A DNA stretch of 64,000 bases from contig OU015526.1 of the NCBI GenBank assembly GCA_907165065.1, positions 70,641,723 through 70,705,722 of the forward strand. Reading direction: 5' to 3'. The translations under genes were made by a program, and so were the position numbers. Origin of the DNA: Caprimulgus europaeus. Lineage: Eukaryota > Chordata > Aves > Caprimulgiformes > Caprimulgidae. Each line of letters opens with the position of its first letter. Positions within the stretch are counted from its first letter, which is position 1. Positions 12,301 through 25,140 of this stretch are shown here, one piece after another. A model generated the notes under the pieces. That model was not told the DNA's origin. It saw nothing but the letters and a program-made list of their open reading frames with translations, and searched no databases.

Positions 12301-15300
12301 AAACATGGGAAGACTAAAAGACAAAATAAATGGTGAAAAAAGCAGGGCTGTCTGGTTCTGAATTGCAGCCCACATTTTTCACAGGTGGCCATGGAAGAGG
12401 ATGGTTGCTCTGTCTAGAGAAAGGCAGAAACCCTCGCTTCAGGAGGTGACATGGGGAGGACCAAAAACTTTTGTTTCCTCTCCCTTTGCCTTCTCCTACA
12501 ACTGCCAGGGAGGGAGGAAGGAAGGTGCTTGCCCAACTTGCGCTAGGGTCTAAGGATCCCACTTGTGCACAGCAACCCCACAGACTGCACATGTGGGTGA
12601 GACAGAGTTCCTTTTGCAAGACAAACTTAAAGATTTAAACACAACAATTTCAACAGCATTTAAGGACACGTTTCTTCCTATACACTTAGCATGCAAACAT
12701 GATAGACTACTTCTACTTTACTACATTAATAAAGACTAGTAAAAAGATTTTACTACAAGCTTAAGAAAAAGTTAATACAGAGACTTATTCTATCCTTGCT
12801 GATAAAAGAGAACAGACATTCAGATCCTAAGTGCATTGGACAGACTGTTATTACAGCCAGCATTTTATAGTCTGGGAAGCAACAAAGTATTCACTCTTTC
12901 ACCGAGACTTCTAGAGGATTTCCATTGCCTATAGGTCTGAACAACCAATTTCCTACACTGTAGTAAAATCACACCAGAACTGCTTTTGTTTTGCTTCTTT
13001 AATATTTATTAGCTGTTTTAATTATTAGTAACAACTAGGGAACCTGTGTAGGAAGCAGCTGTGGGTGATGAGATAAAGATCTACTAGGTAAAACCTTGTT
13101 CTTATACGGTTACCTCATTAGCAACTATAAAGGCAAATAACAAGAGGGGGTATCAATTGACACCAAACTGTTGTAATATTTTATGGTCAATTCTTAAAGC
13201 ATTAGAGAAGAAAAAAAGACTTGTGAATTACTAGTAAACCATTCAAGTAGAACACTGAATTCTATGTATAATTACCCCCCACAAAATATTACCGATCATA
13301 GCATACACTCAAGTACATTTCCATGTCTTTGATTTATATGCTGTTGGACAACTTTTCAAATTTTTCATACAGCAGTAAGCAGTTAACAAAGTAATCATTG
13401 TGCCCTCAATAAGCATTTAACACCTCTTAGAAAATACAATTTTTTTCTTTAGAAACCATAGAAAACTACTAATTATCAATAAAATGGCTTGAAGATATAT
13501 AGATTTCAAAACATAAAAACAAGTTTTAAAATGTATTAATGAAAACATGCTTAATTTTTTTTTTTTTTTAATTTCTGAAATATTTTATTTTCATGTTCAT
13601 CTAGACCCTAAACACAGCATGTTTGGAATTATCATGTCCTCAAATGCAATGTTGTGTGTTGGCCATGTTCATTCTGTCCATCCTTTTAAATACCAATGAA
13701 ATATAAACACTTTTTGACTTCAGTGTTTGGAACACTTTGTACCTAAATGGCAATATTAGATTCACAGTTATAATGCTGCCATTTAACTCTCAGGCACTGC
13801 TGTGCCAAGCCATAAATATCCCCTGTACCTAAAACCATCTGTGGTGTTTTGGAGCTTTATTTGTAAAACTTTCTCCTTCTTGTTATTATGTTTTTACAAC
13901 ATATTTTAGTTATTTTCACCTGTTCCTGTACATACAAGTCAAGTTGCAGGTACAAAGGAATGGCTAATCCTGTTTTGTTCTTATCACTTTTGGGATAAAA
14001 AACCCCAAACCCAATATTTCATCATACTTTTTCAAAAATTCCAAATTTTGAATACTTTTATTAATATTTAACATTTGTTGTTTGAATGGCTGACAAAGGA
14101 GACTCTTGCTACTAGCCCATGTAACCAATACACACCAGAGAATTAGTGATTGCTGCGTGTAAATGGAGGGAAATAATTGTGTATTTTTTTCAGCTTACGG
14201 AACAGTGACGTTATCTGTGGATTTTTAACAAAATAAATTTTTAAAGTTCAGTTCCTACAAAAGAGATTTCAGTCTAGCTCAGTACTTTCCTCACACTTTA
14301 TGTCTCTGTCCATGTATGGATAAAACTAGGCAAAGCAGACATTTTAATGAATGTCTTCAGACAACGGATTATTGTAGTTCTTGAGAGCATAACCCCAAAT
14401 TAAGATATTCTCTGTATGTGTATGGGTATTGTGGATGTTTTCCATTATGTTGTCTGGAATAAACTAAAGAGAAAACATTAATAGATTAAGGCAGAAGTTG
14501 GAATGTTTCACTACCTGTTCTAAATTCTTTCCTGTAGTTCCTAATAAGCAAAGCTGAACCCTCTCAGCAAATTAACTGTAATTCTCTCAAAACATTTTGT
14601 GCTTGCTTTTCAAACATTTTGCTTCTTACTCTTGGAACATATAATTGAAAAAAATTAAGAATTTTCTCTGCAAGTTCCCTATTTAAACTCCTCTTATCTA
14701 CTGAAACGCTCCAGAACATTAGTTCTGTGACAGAAATTTTAGCCCTCACCTTTAACAATGCAGTAGGGATAATAATCAGTAATTTTCTTAACTATAAACT
14801 GTCAAGCTTCTTAAGAATTACGATATGCAAGCACATCTGCAAAGTATTCATCCAAAACCACATGTGCATGTAAACCTTAAGGAAATTATGCTGTCAAATT
14901 TTCACCATGGAATATCTTCTCTTATCAACAAAACCCACCAGCAAATTACTGCTTCCACTTGTTAAGTTACATCATGAAGACAGTTGCATAAGTCATCTGT
15001 GATCAAGCAACGTGAATTACACCCTGATCTAGAACAACAGAAGTCATTCCTACATATTTTTCTCATTTCCTATTTCCTGGTGCTTGCTACTCATGTGTAA
15101 TAAAATTTATTGTTCTTGTATTAGGGCTGAAGAGCTGAAATCCTCGAGATTTAAGAATACAGATTGGATTTTTACAATAGGTGATTTCTACCTCTCTGTG
15201 TGTCATTTGCTTTTATTTGCAATTCAGAAATACTATGTCAGAAATGTTTAAGAAAATAATCACCTGGATTAGATAAACACACAATTCATTAGCAGATTAT

Positions 15301-16329
15301 ATTCTAGGTCAGCCCAAATATATCACATTTACAGCCACATGAGGTGCTGGCAAAATAAAGGAAAAGATGAGTCCCGTTAACTTCCATAAAGGTGGCCTGA
15401 ACCATACAACTCTTTCCACCTCGCTGTCTTTTGTTTTTCTTTTTTCTTTTTCTCCACCCACCCCCCCGATCCCCCAAGTAATAATAAAAAAGAAAACTGA
15501 AACCCTCTTTCTTTTTTTCCAGACAGTGTTCTGTTTTTCCCTGTCATCAGTGACTAGCTTGGTTAATTTAGAACATGATTGCTTCCTATGCCAGCACATT
15601 TGGGGTTTCCTGTAGCAAAAGGCTCATAAATCTGCTCACTCACTTTGTCTACCCAAGCCACTACTGCATGCTACAGTCTTCTGCTGGCAAACATTAAGGT
15701 CTTGCATACCCTTTTAAGGCAGGAAAAATGAGACTGATCTTTGTTTTCGTAACTTACTTGACCTCTCACACTATGGATACATACTGGCTCCATATAAGTC
15801 AATAACCCCAGACAAAAGAGTGCTGGAAGACACATACACAACTGAACTGCTAGCAGTACACCCTGATTCTGAAGATGAGCAAGGGAGATATTCTTAAAAA
15901 AAAAAAAAAACACACAAAAAACCCACATATGATTAAGTTGAGGATGGTTTAATTATTTAAGGGAACAGAGAGCACTAAGGAGAAATGTGTAGCCCAGTAT
16001 TTGTGCTAAAATAATCTTAAAATCTTGCACTGCGTATTAGCATAAGACTTTAAGGGTTACACATTCAAACTAAACTAGCAACTGGAAGAGATTCCCAGGC
16101 TAAAATCTGTAAGAGGTACCTCTGCTTTCCATACATTCCAAGATGTAATTCGATATTGCACATGGAATTTTGTCAGCCAGGCTGTATGAGACTGTATCAC
16201 ATCACATTCTTCAGTCTGACAACTGACATTTTTTCTTTACATCTTCTGGCTATCAGGCCAGATGACTTTCTGGACTACTTTCATATTTAACATTTCTAAA
16301 ATTATGAATAAAGAAACCTCATGAGCTTT
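12301..16329. other. DNA without recognised genes
   Basis: About 4 kb of mostly AT-rich DNA. The first 300 bases are GC-richer, with an open minus-strand frame of about 100 codons (12314-12619) that matches no family I know. T15 at 13555-13569 and A15 at 15896-15910 are simple repeats. Nothing else was recognised. Confidence 0.55.
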
Positions 16330-16512
16330 CCATATTTAGATTGGATATTAGGAAAAATTTCTTTAATGAAAGAATGGTCAAGCATTGGAACAGGCTGTCC
16401 AGTAGACATGGCACTTCAGGACATGATTTAGTGGGCATGGTGGTGTGGTGTTGACAGTTGGACTTGATGAGTCTTAGAGGTCTTTTCCAACCTTAATGAC
16501 TCTATGACTCTC
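16330..16512 (+). mobile_element. CR1 LINE 3' end with internal deletion
   Basis: This is the last part of a CR1 of a different subfamily. It has GGATATTAGGAAAAATTTCT, then TGGAACAGGCTGTCCAG, then GGCACTTCAGGACATG and GAGGTCTTTTCCAACCTTAA, ending in two imperfect octamer units (GACTCTATGACTCT). Compared with what I know of the family, the stretch between CTGTCCAG and the following TAGACATGGCAC is missing about 50 bases. It is a short, dead, 5'-truncated copy. Confidence 0.85.
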
Positions 16513-19500
16513 TTCTAATATTTTTTTATCAAGAAAATACAAAGTACAAACCTAATAATTATACAGTATCAATCAAATCTGTAAAGTATAATGATATTTA
16601 AAGATACAGAAGAGAAGCAACAAGCACATCACATTTATCTTTCCAGGAACCTCATTACAGTCAGTATAGTTATAGTACTCCATCTCATGCAGTACCTAAA
16701 CATTTTGTAGAAAAGAGTTTAAAAAATCTCAGAGTAGAACATTAAGTTTGAAAGGACATACATTTAGGTGCAGTAAGAGTTCCCTAGAAATGCACTCTCA
16801 TCAGTAAAAATAATTTGAGCTTGCAAGTAAGCATTACTTTATAGCTTTCTCACCCAAACCATGAGGCAAAAGAGACCATTAAAGAAGGTTTCTGTGCTGT
16901 TGAAGTACAACAGAGATTCTACTGAGAAAAGGAATTAGGATATGAATTTACAAAGAAGTTGCGCAACACTGTTCAGAGTTACTGAAGTCCCTCATCTCCT
17001 TCCTTTGTTGTCTTCACTAAATTATTAACAGAAACCGAATCCAGTGCCAGATCACCAAACCAAGAATACTTACTGGAAAGAAAAATGGCAAAAAAAGAGA
17101 GGCAAAGGCTGCTAGAGTAAAATAGAGAAGCACATCTGTTACATATGTACATATCTGTATTTTAAAAATAAACATATTGCATACATGCATTCATATGCAC
17201 ATCTATATGGAAAAAATAACAAACAGCCACATATGGGGAAGCACGGATATGTGCTAAACACAACTTTGCATCTATGTAGTGCAACTTTATAGCAGTGTGA
17301 TTACTTGTTTGAAATTATAACACAGTCATGTACACATTTTGCAGTTACAGTAGATACCAAAACACAAGAAATGTAAACAAGTGCCATGATTTTGGAACAG
17401 TACTGCTAACACACCAAGGTTCAGAAACAATTTCCCTTGTTGTTCCAATAGGTCTGTTCAGTGCAGACACCCGCAACAGGCTCAGGTGAGCACTGGAACA
17501 GGCACTCAGATGAAGGCTGAACACTCAGTAGATTTTTGACACGTAAAGTATCCACTATTGCAGGGACTATAGTTGAAAGGAAAAACCAAACAAAAATACC
17601 CTCAATGGTCTCTGTTGGTTTTTTTTTTACCCCCCTTCCAGGTGACAGCAAAAAACTATGACTAAATAATCTGACATCAATGTGTGCTTTTGGTCATAAA
17701 GAGAAAACAATCTCTAACAGTGTAGTGGTAAGTCAGCTGAAACTGTGTTATAATATTTAAATGTAATTTGAAAACTTTGTTTCATAACATTTAAATGAAT
17801 TTTGAAAATAACTTGTTTACTTAGTTGAACAAAAGGTACGTAACAAATAGGAAGTATCAGAAGCATTTAAAAAACCATCCTATTCTGAAAATTCTGATAA
17901 GTAACCTGAAATCTGAATACCAATTTTTATTTTTTTTTTCTTTTTTTTTTTAATCGTTTGTTTTCCTATTATCTTCATCAATTAGTACAGGTTCTGTGGA
18001 AGAGCAGTTCAGCATATCCATTAATTGGTACAGCACATAATACAAATCATAGTTATACTTCAATGTGTTGGCAATGCAGAGTATTGGCTCTGTTTGTGTG
18101 TGTACACACAAAACACGACACAGGCCATTTTTAACTTGTGAATTAATAAAAGTTCGAAATAGAATACAACTATTTTTGTTCAACTAAGGCAAATCTCAAC
18201 ACTCCATGAGGTGTTTATAAATGCAATGATAGAATTTACCATAGGAAAGAAAAAGCCAGATTTTCCAAGAGAATGGTAAAAATTCAAAGTGATAAAGCTG
18301 AAGCTGTCAATTATGCTCACTAAATTTTCATTTTCTTCTATAAAAAATTCAGCTTTCACTTGAAATGGACTTCTTAAATAGGCAGCCTTTGATGTATGGA
18401 GTATTCCCAGAGGAGCTCAATGCATGAAGGAACTATGGACTTCGAACTCTAAAGAGAAACTTGGAACAGTCTTGACTGAAGCCATCCTGAATTTCTCCTT
18501 ACTTTTAGAGAAGGTATGATGTTGCTCAGAGTGAGCAGACCAAAGGATTGTTTTACCTCCTTCTCTTAACTGCTTTTCAAAGATGCCTCTCTCTCTTCAC
18601 TAACAGCAGAAAGAGGCAAAACATAGGTTGTTAAAAGCTGGTCTTAAAGAGACTTAGTCTCAATTTCACTTCAAGAACTCTCTTGAGATGAACTGTACTT
18701 CTTACGTCCTTGCATTTTTCTGGAGACATTTGTTTTTCAGTAGAAAATTTCAGGCTGCACAGTTTATACATATTTCTTGCTTCTTTTCAGTACAGGCTTG
18801 TCAAAATTAAAGCAGCAGTACTTTCAGGGAGGTTACTTTCTCTTTCTCCTTGGAGTCTTGGAACCTGATCTGAATTCCTGAAAGCAGATCCCATCAGATT
18901 ACAGTTAAATGAATTTCTGTATGCAATTCCAGTTTAAAAAAAAATAGTTCCCAGTTCAGCAGTTTACAGGTTCTGGTCATCACAAACCAATGTGAAGGCA
19001 GGGTAGCAAGATAGGGAAGCGATCCTGATGGCCCTTCTTTAAGGATTTATTCTAAACCCACAGGATTTGTTTTTACAACTCAGTCATAGGAATCTGCAGC
19101 ACGAAACTATAAGCCTATTTAACAGCACATTTGCTCTTTGGAAGGAGGCTTATACACAGCTTTGTGCCAAACAATACTAATGAGGCACCAATTCTTTGAA
19201 TCTTTTCATGCTCTCTGCAAAATGTCTTCTCTTGTCTTACAGGGTGGCCGAGAACTGAAGAACAACTTTTCTGCTTTTTTCAAACCCATCCATCAAAATA
19301 TTCTTTTTTAATTTAGATGGGCCAAGCAAAAGTAATTTTCTGTTATAAACAGGAGTTGAAAGGGTGAGCTATCAAGAATCACTAACATTTTAAGATGTTT
19401 GGACATTTTCCTCTTTGTGGTGCACAAATATATTAAGCCATAGGGCCTTTTCTTTATTCCTCTTAATTTGCAATTGTTTTTACATGTATTTAATTTTCAG

Positions 19501-22271
19501 TCTTTGAAAAAACTGAAACAGTAGTTCTTACATTCCTAAGTCTGCTGGAGAACATCTCCGAAAGTATTAGATCATATTGACTATCTTATTCTTAATGAGC
19601 TAAGAAAGAAAAGATTGACAGCCTCTAAACACAAATTCTTTTATATTAAATATGGAACACTAATTGGCATTAGCTAAATCTTAAAGGTCAGAGGTCCTAA
19701 TAGTATATGTCATTCTTTCTACAGTAGTCTGGAGCTTCTCAGAAAGTGAGGCTGGAAATTCCTGGCTTTTTTTAGCAACAATATCAGTAACAAATTTAAT
19801 ATATACATAACTTTGGATGTACACACACACGGTCTAACACATCTATAGAGGCTGATTTATACCAGTTTTGAGATAGGTGGGGAGATGTCTATATTTCTTC
19901 TTCTAATACATCTCATATTCACCCATCATTCAAGGATTTAGGTGATAGAGAACAAGATTTATTAACAAAGCAGATAAGACTCTTGGATTTTAGACTCTCT
20001 TGTTGGCTATGAAGTTGTTGGAGAGTCTTAGCCTTGACAATCTTTCCTTTCATATAAGCAAGTGTAATACTGAAGATCAACTGTGATCTTTCACGCATCT
20101 GGTGAATGCTCTCACCACCGGGTCAGTCTCTGTCCCTGGCTCTGAATCCAGAGTTCAAAAACCTCAATTTTTGGAAGGATACTAAAATGGAAAATAACTT
20201 CTCAGGAACTATTGCCATTCCTTAATTTTTGTTAATACAGTCTTTTTTTGCTTACTCCTGAGATATGATCAATACTAGACAGTTTTTAAAGTTATTTAGG
20301 CCCTGTTATTTTAGGGCAGAGAGTGGGAAAGAGGTTTTGGAAACACCACCGGCTGGATGAATCCCAAATTTTTAGGTGCTTTAACACTTGTAAAGAGCTG
20401 GTCTTGCACAACCCAGCAAAAACACTGGGGATTAGAACCTGGACTCTTAAAAATTCAGACCAGAGAAGTAGCATTAAATCGGGCTTTTTACTGCTGGGTG
20501 TGTAATTAGATGCAAACTTGACAGAGGTACTGTTAACAGCTGGAACACTTCTGTTTAAAATTATATACTGTGCAGAATGGAATAGTTCTTTAATTGAAGA
20601 TTCTTTACAACCCCAATGTATGTGTTTATCATAAGGTAATCATACAGTGCAAACACCTCTTTGCATGATGACATCATTCTGCTAACTGTGCTCAATATTT
20701 TATCTATGCATTCCAACGTATCTGGATGAATTCATACATGCTCACACAGTAACATTCTATTTGGCTGATACTAATTACATTAAAAGTAAATTTAAATAGC
20801 AGTAAAAAGTTTTAAATTCTGTGTTTTAAATTGTACTCTTTTGTTTATGATATTAAATTGTTTGTTTCTTTGTTCTCGTAGATGTGCAGGAGATTAATAT
20901 TATTATCCACGTACAACATTTCTGTCATCTCTTCCCTGAACTTCTCATCAAGGGACTTATCTTAGCCTCCACAAATCCATTCTACTTCTTACACATCAAT
21001 TAGGAATTATGACATGCATCTCAATCAAGGGCATTAAAATATATTTCTAAAGAAAAAAACCTGAAAATATATTAATTGTTTGCTTTCTAATAAAAAAACT
21101 ATTCTAAACTACTGTGTTTTAACGCTGACCATCTTTCACATATGTACAATGGACAATGAAAGTAATGCACTCAGAAATGGTAGAAAATGAATTGCCTTAA
21201 TCTACACTGATCAATCTACACACCACTTTATTAATATATTGCCTTTGCAAAGATAAGTACGCTTAATTTTGGTAATCTCTGATCAATATACAGCATGCCA
21301 GTTATTTCTTACTCTCCAGATGCACCATAATTAAGAGATCACAAGTAAAACTGCAGTGCCCTTTGGCCAGTCCTCTGCTGTAAAGCAGATATGGGAGGGA
21401 TGGAAATAGAGAACAGAAACCTTAATCAACAGTAGGTTTGAGTTTCCAAGAGCAAAGCCTTGCAAGGATACCAGAGCTCACCCTGGGACCAGACGCAGTA
21501 CAGTATGACATTTGGCTTAGCTAACAGACTCTACAGATGTGTCTACACTGTTTCTCTCGTGCAGCTTTAGATACAGGCAAAATTACTTATCTGCCTGGAG
21601 AGTCTCAGGCTCTATATATGGTCAGTTCCATATTCATGTTTTCTTAAGAAAATCAGTTTGCTTTTTTTGCTAATCATTTTAATCTTTCTCTGCTATAGTT
21701 CTGGACTCGATTTCTGACAGCGTATTCCAGTTCTTAACACAGAAACTCCATCAAGATCCATGCCAGGACAAGCAAGCTTGAAAGGGGGCATAACTAGAAA
21801 AGGAAAAGCCTGAGGAAAAGATTCTCAGAAAGTTTGCCTAGTCTTAAAAGTTTCTACAGATTTGTCAGTTAAAGTCTGCTGCTTTGCATGGTTACCACTC
21901 ACCACTCAGCTTTCCATACTTCCATGGTACCTAAGCTATGAAGGTCAAATGGAAAGAGATGACTTAAAGACTTACATTGGACTTTATAGTCCCAGAGAGC
22001 AATGGCACTCCTCTACCAGGAGCACTTCGTTTGAAGGTTATCAGCTCCTGTCCCAGACTTTAGGCTAGAGAAGCAGCAGCTGGTCTTTGTAGCAGGTAAC
22101 TGCTCCAGGCTGCCTAAGAACCTGCCAGCACTGGCCACAGCTGTCTCTGACAGGAGTAAGAAAATTTACCCAACATCTAGGTCTCACGCTGAAATGTAGC
22201 AAGAGCTTACCCAGCCTAAGAGATTGGAAATGCTGTGTTTGGACCTCTTCTAACTTTCCCAAGTTTGCACC
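16513..22271. other. DNA without recognised genes (one microexon-like site)
   Basis: AT-rich DNA holding T-rich stretches at 17930-17952 and the microexon-like segment at 17452-17485 listed separately. Open frames are short and unrecognised. Confidence 0.55.
17452..17485 (+). other. Possible 34-nt microexon
   Basis: A 34-base segment is framed by textbook splice sites on the plus strand. The branch-point-like TGCTAAC (17404-17410) lies about 42 bases before a pyrimidine-rich tract ending in CAATAG (17446-17451). The segment ends CTCAG and is followed by the strong donor GTGAGC (17486-17491). All three frames are open through it. I cannot link it to a gene, and isolated pseudo-exons do occur by chance in vertebrate introns. 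Confidence 0.25.
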
Positions 22272-22452
22272 AGAATCACAGAATCACAGAATGCTAGGGA
22301 TTGGAAGGGACCTCAAAAGATCTAGTCCAATCGCCCTGCCGGAGCAGGAACACCTAGATGAGATCACACAGGAAGGCTTCCAGGCGGGTCTTGAATGTGT
22401 CCAGAGAAGGAGACTCCACAACCTCCCTGGACAGCCTGTTCCAGTGCTCTAG
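22272..22452 (-). mobile_element. CR1 LINE 3' fragment
   Basis: The plus strand starts with the inverted octamer array AGAATCACAGAATCACAGAA, then TGCTAGGGATTGGAAGGGAC, TAGTCCAATCGCCCTGCC and GGAGACTCCACAACCTCC, ending near CCAGTGCTCTAG. This is the CR1 3' UTR and the extreme end of ORF2 in reverse. It resembles the 3' part of the copies at 7.3 and 53.8 kb. It is severely 5'-truncated (about 180 bases). Confidence 0.93.
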
Positions 22453-24299
22453 AACCTAAGATGGAGCTATGACGTCTATTCTCTTTTTTTTTGGCAGCAA
22501 TGTACTTTTTAAAGCTTTTGTTGCACCAAGTAAGTTAATATGTATTTAAGAATCTTTTTAAAAAAAATCTCAGGCATCGTTATCTCAGACAACTCAACTC
22601 TGGATTGCTCACCTTGCTATCCAGTTTTATTTTATTTATAAATTGAGTGCTACAAAATGGTTATTACACTCCTTATTCAAAAGCAAACCTGGCTTCAAAT
22701 TCAGTACAGTTTTATTCTATGCTCCAGGCAGAAAACACAGGCAAACACTGAAAGACACTCATGATATATTAAAAAAAAAAAATTCCCTACCTAAGTTCAA
22801 TCCAGTTATTTGCTTCTTTTGCTTGGTGTAAAAAAGAAGCTGGGGGATAGAAATGAGGAGTAAATACTGGGGCCCTTATGCCTGAGAGCAGCTGCTGGAA
22901 AGCTCACTTTGGAAGCTTTTGTTTGAGATCGTGTACCTTCACCCTGCCTACCTCTAGCCCTGCCAGAACAAATTTACAAAGAGCAATTCACAAGACTCTC
23001 AGAAAACTGAAGTCTGCAGGAATTAAAGAGTTCTTCCTCCTCGCCCCAATATGATTAGCTGTCTCTGAGGAATGAGTGACAACGTCCCTCCCACTCAGCA
23101 GCTTCCAACTGACATTTCACTAAACAGAGCTTGAATCTCAAAGGGTTGATCTGTCAAGCAGTTTCAAACCAGAAAAGATCAGGCAGGTTCAGCTTCCCCC
23201 CTCAGTTGCATTCTCATTTCTAATTTTCACATTTTATGCTTCATGCAAGTGTTAATTATGGAGATGAAAGCCAATTTGCCTTTAGTCATCCATTCTTAGC
23301 AAGTACACAAAAGGAAAGTAGAAGTACATGTAAAATTTTCCAAAAAGGGAAAGGCTGACTACAGCTTGAGGAAAGTAAAACAGAGCATTGACTGATGCAA
23401 CACAGATAATAATAATCATCATCATCTTCTTCATCTAATGTGGTAGGATTTTGTTATGCAAATTTTCTATTGCTTTGTCTGACCAGAGTTTATGTAAAAT
23501 CAGATTTTGAATTCTCTTAGATTTTCTGCTATGACTAGCAAAATCATCATGGAAAGACAATTTATAACACAGTTTATAGTATCATTGAAAGAACTATGAC
23601 TTTCATGCAAACAAGAAACTTGTCTTTTAAGTTAGTGTCAAAACCTCAAAGACAATTAATTAACATGATTTCACATTTCTCTGAGCCTCCATCAAATGCA
23701 AAGTATTTTAATTACATATAAAGTGATTGTTGTAAACAACAGATGAATATTTGAAAGTGGTGTGTTTCCTGTAGAAAATACATTTATTTAAATAGCCAAG
23801 CATGTATGCACAAAACAATTAGTACCCACCAAGCATTTCAAATGACTGTTTTCGTTAGGAAATCAAAGTCATATGACACTGAAACTAGAGGTGCACATTC
23901 CCTAATAAATCAAGTATTTGCATCCCGAAGGTATTTACAAATTAATTGTTGAACACAAATATTTTCATGTAACAGACGAGTATGAAGGATTTACCAAGAA
24001 TGATGTGATGCTACTACCATTTAACAAATATGCAGCTCAGTGCTCACTGCAATCACCCCAAATTTGTGAGATGCAGGTTTCATTCCCACCTCTATCTGTT
24101 ATCTGAGAGAATTCAAATCTACATGTCTTATTTCCTTTGATAATTCCCATAAACTCTACCATAGGAGGCATTGGGGAATAAGGCTGTTTGATTATTTTTT
24201 TAAAGCTCCCACTCTCTGCTGTTGAAACTGTTCCACACATTATAAATAACTACACATTCATTAGAAAACTATAACTTAAACATCAGGCTGGAAAGGCTT

Positions 24300-24430
24300 T
24301 TCCCTGAATCTGGGATTTTTTTTTTCTGCCTTTAAAAAAAAACACTTCCCCCCAAAAAAATTTTAAAAAACCCCAAAATTCCACAAAAAAATTGCAAAAC
24401 AAACCAAAACAACAACAACAAATAAAAACC
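24300..24430. repeat. A/C-rich low-complexity tract
   Basis: Runs of A and C alternate and end in an AACAACAACAACAA trinucleotide stretch. It is plain low-complexity DNA with no coding signal. Confidence 0.8.
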
Positions 24431-25032
24431 CCAGCAATGAAACCACTCCATCATATTCAGTCACATAAAAAGTTGATCTGCATGGCAGAATGATGATGGA
24501 ATGAGAACATCTGTCTTAACTTACCCTTAGCATAATCTTGTCAACAGAATTAAGACTGGCAATGAAGACACAGCAGCCTCAGATTTCATATGCACTTACA
24601 ACCATCATGTAAATTCCCCAAAGATATAAAATAGGTACTCTGATGTATACTAAGGTACTATTAAAACATTTCATGCCACATTCCTACTAGCTTTATTCAG
24701 GGCGTCTGTCTATCACAATATACCTTTGCTATGGCATATTCAAAAAAAGGCACTTTTTTCTAAGTCAAATACCTCAGTTTTTGACAGCTCCCTAATGCTT
24801 CTTCATAAGTGAAGAAAAAATTGTATTTTGTTGGAAACAAAAGATGATGGGGTTTTTTTTCAGCTGGTGAGATTTCAGTTCATGTTATAGTTAGTTGTGC
24901 AATGAGTCCAGCTTTTACAACACAAAAGCTACAGGCATAATACTCCTCCTGAAAATGAAAAGGAACCTTAAGCATTCAAATCCTGAGCACTAGAGCAGTA
25001 TGAACAAATTTTTTTCTTAAATTTCTCAAAGT

Positions 25033-25084
25033 CATATATATATATACACATATATATATATACAAACATACATATATATATACA

Positions 25085-25128
<44 letters not shown>

Positions 25129-25140
25129 TGTGTGTATGTA
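25033..25140. repeat. (TA)n microsatellite with 50-bp perfect palindrome
   Basis: Alternating TA is broken by CAAACA units on the left and mirrored by TGTTTG on the right. Positions 25082-25131 form a perfect inverted repeat: each arm starts ACAAACA and continues as alternating TA to the centre between 25106 and 25107. Such AT-rich palindromes can extrude cruciforms and are often length-variable. Confidence 0.9.
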
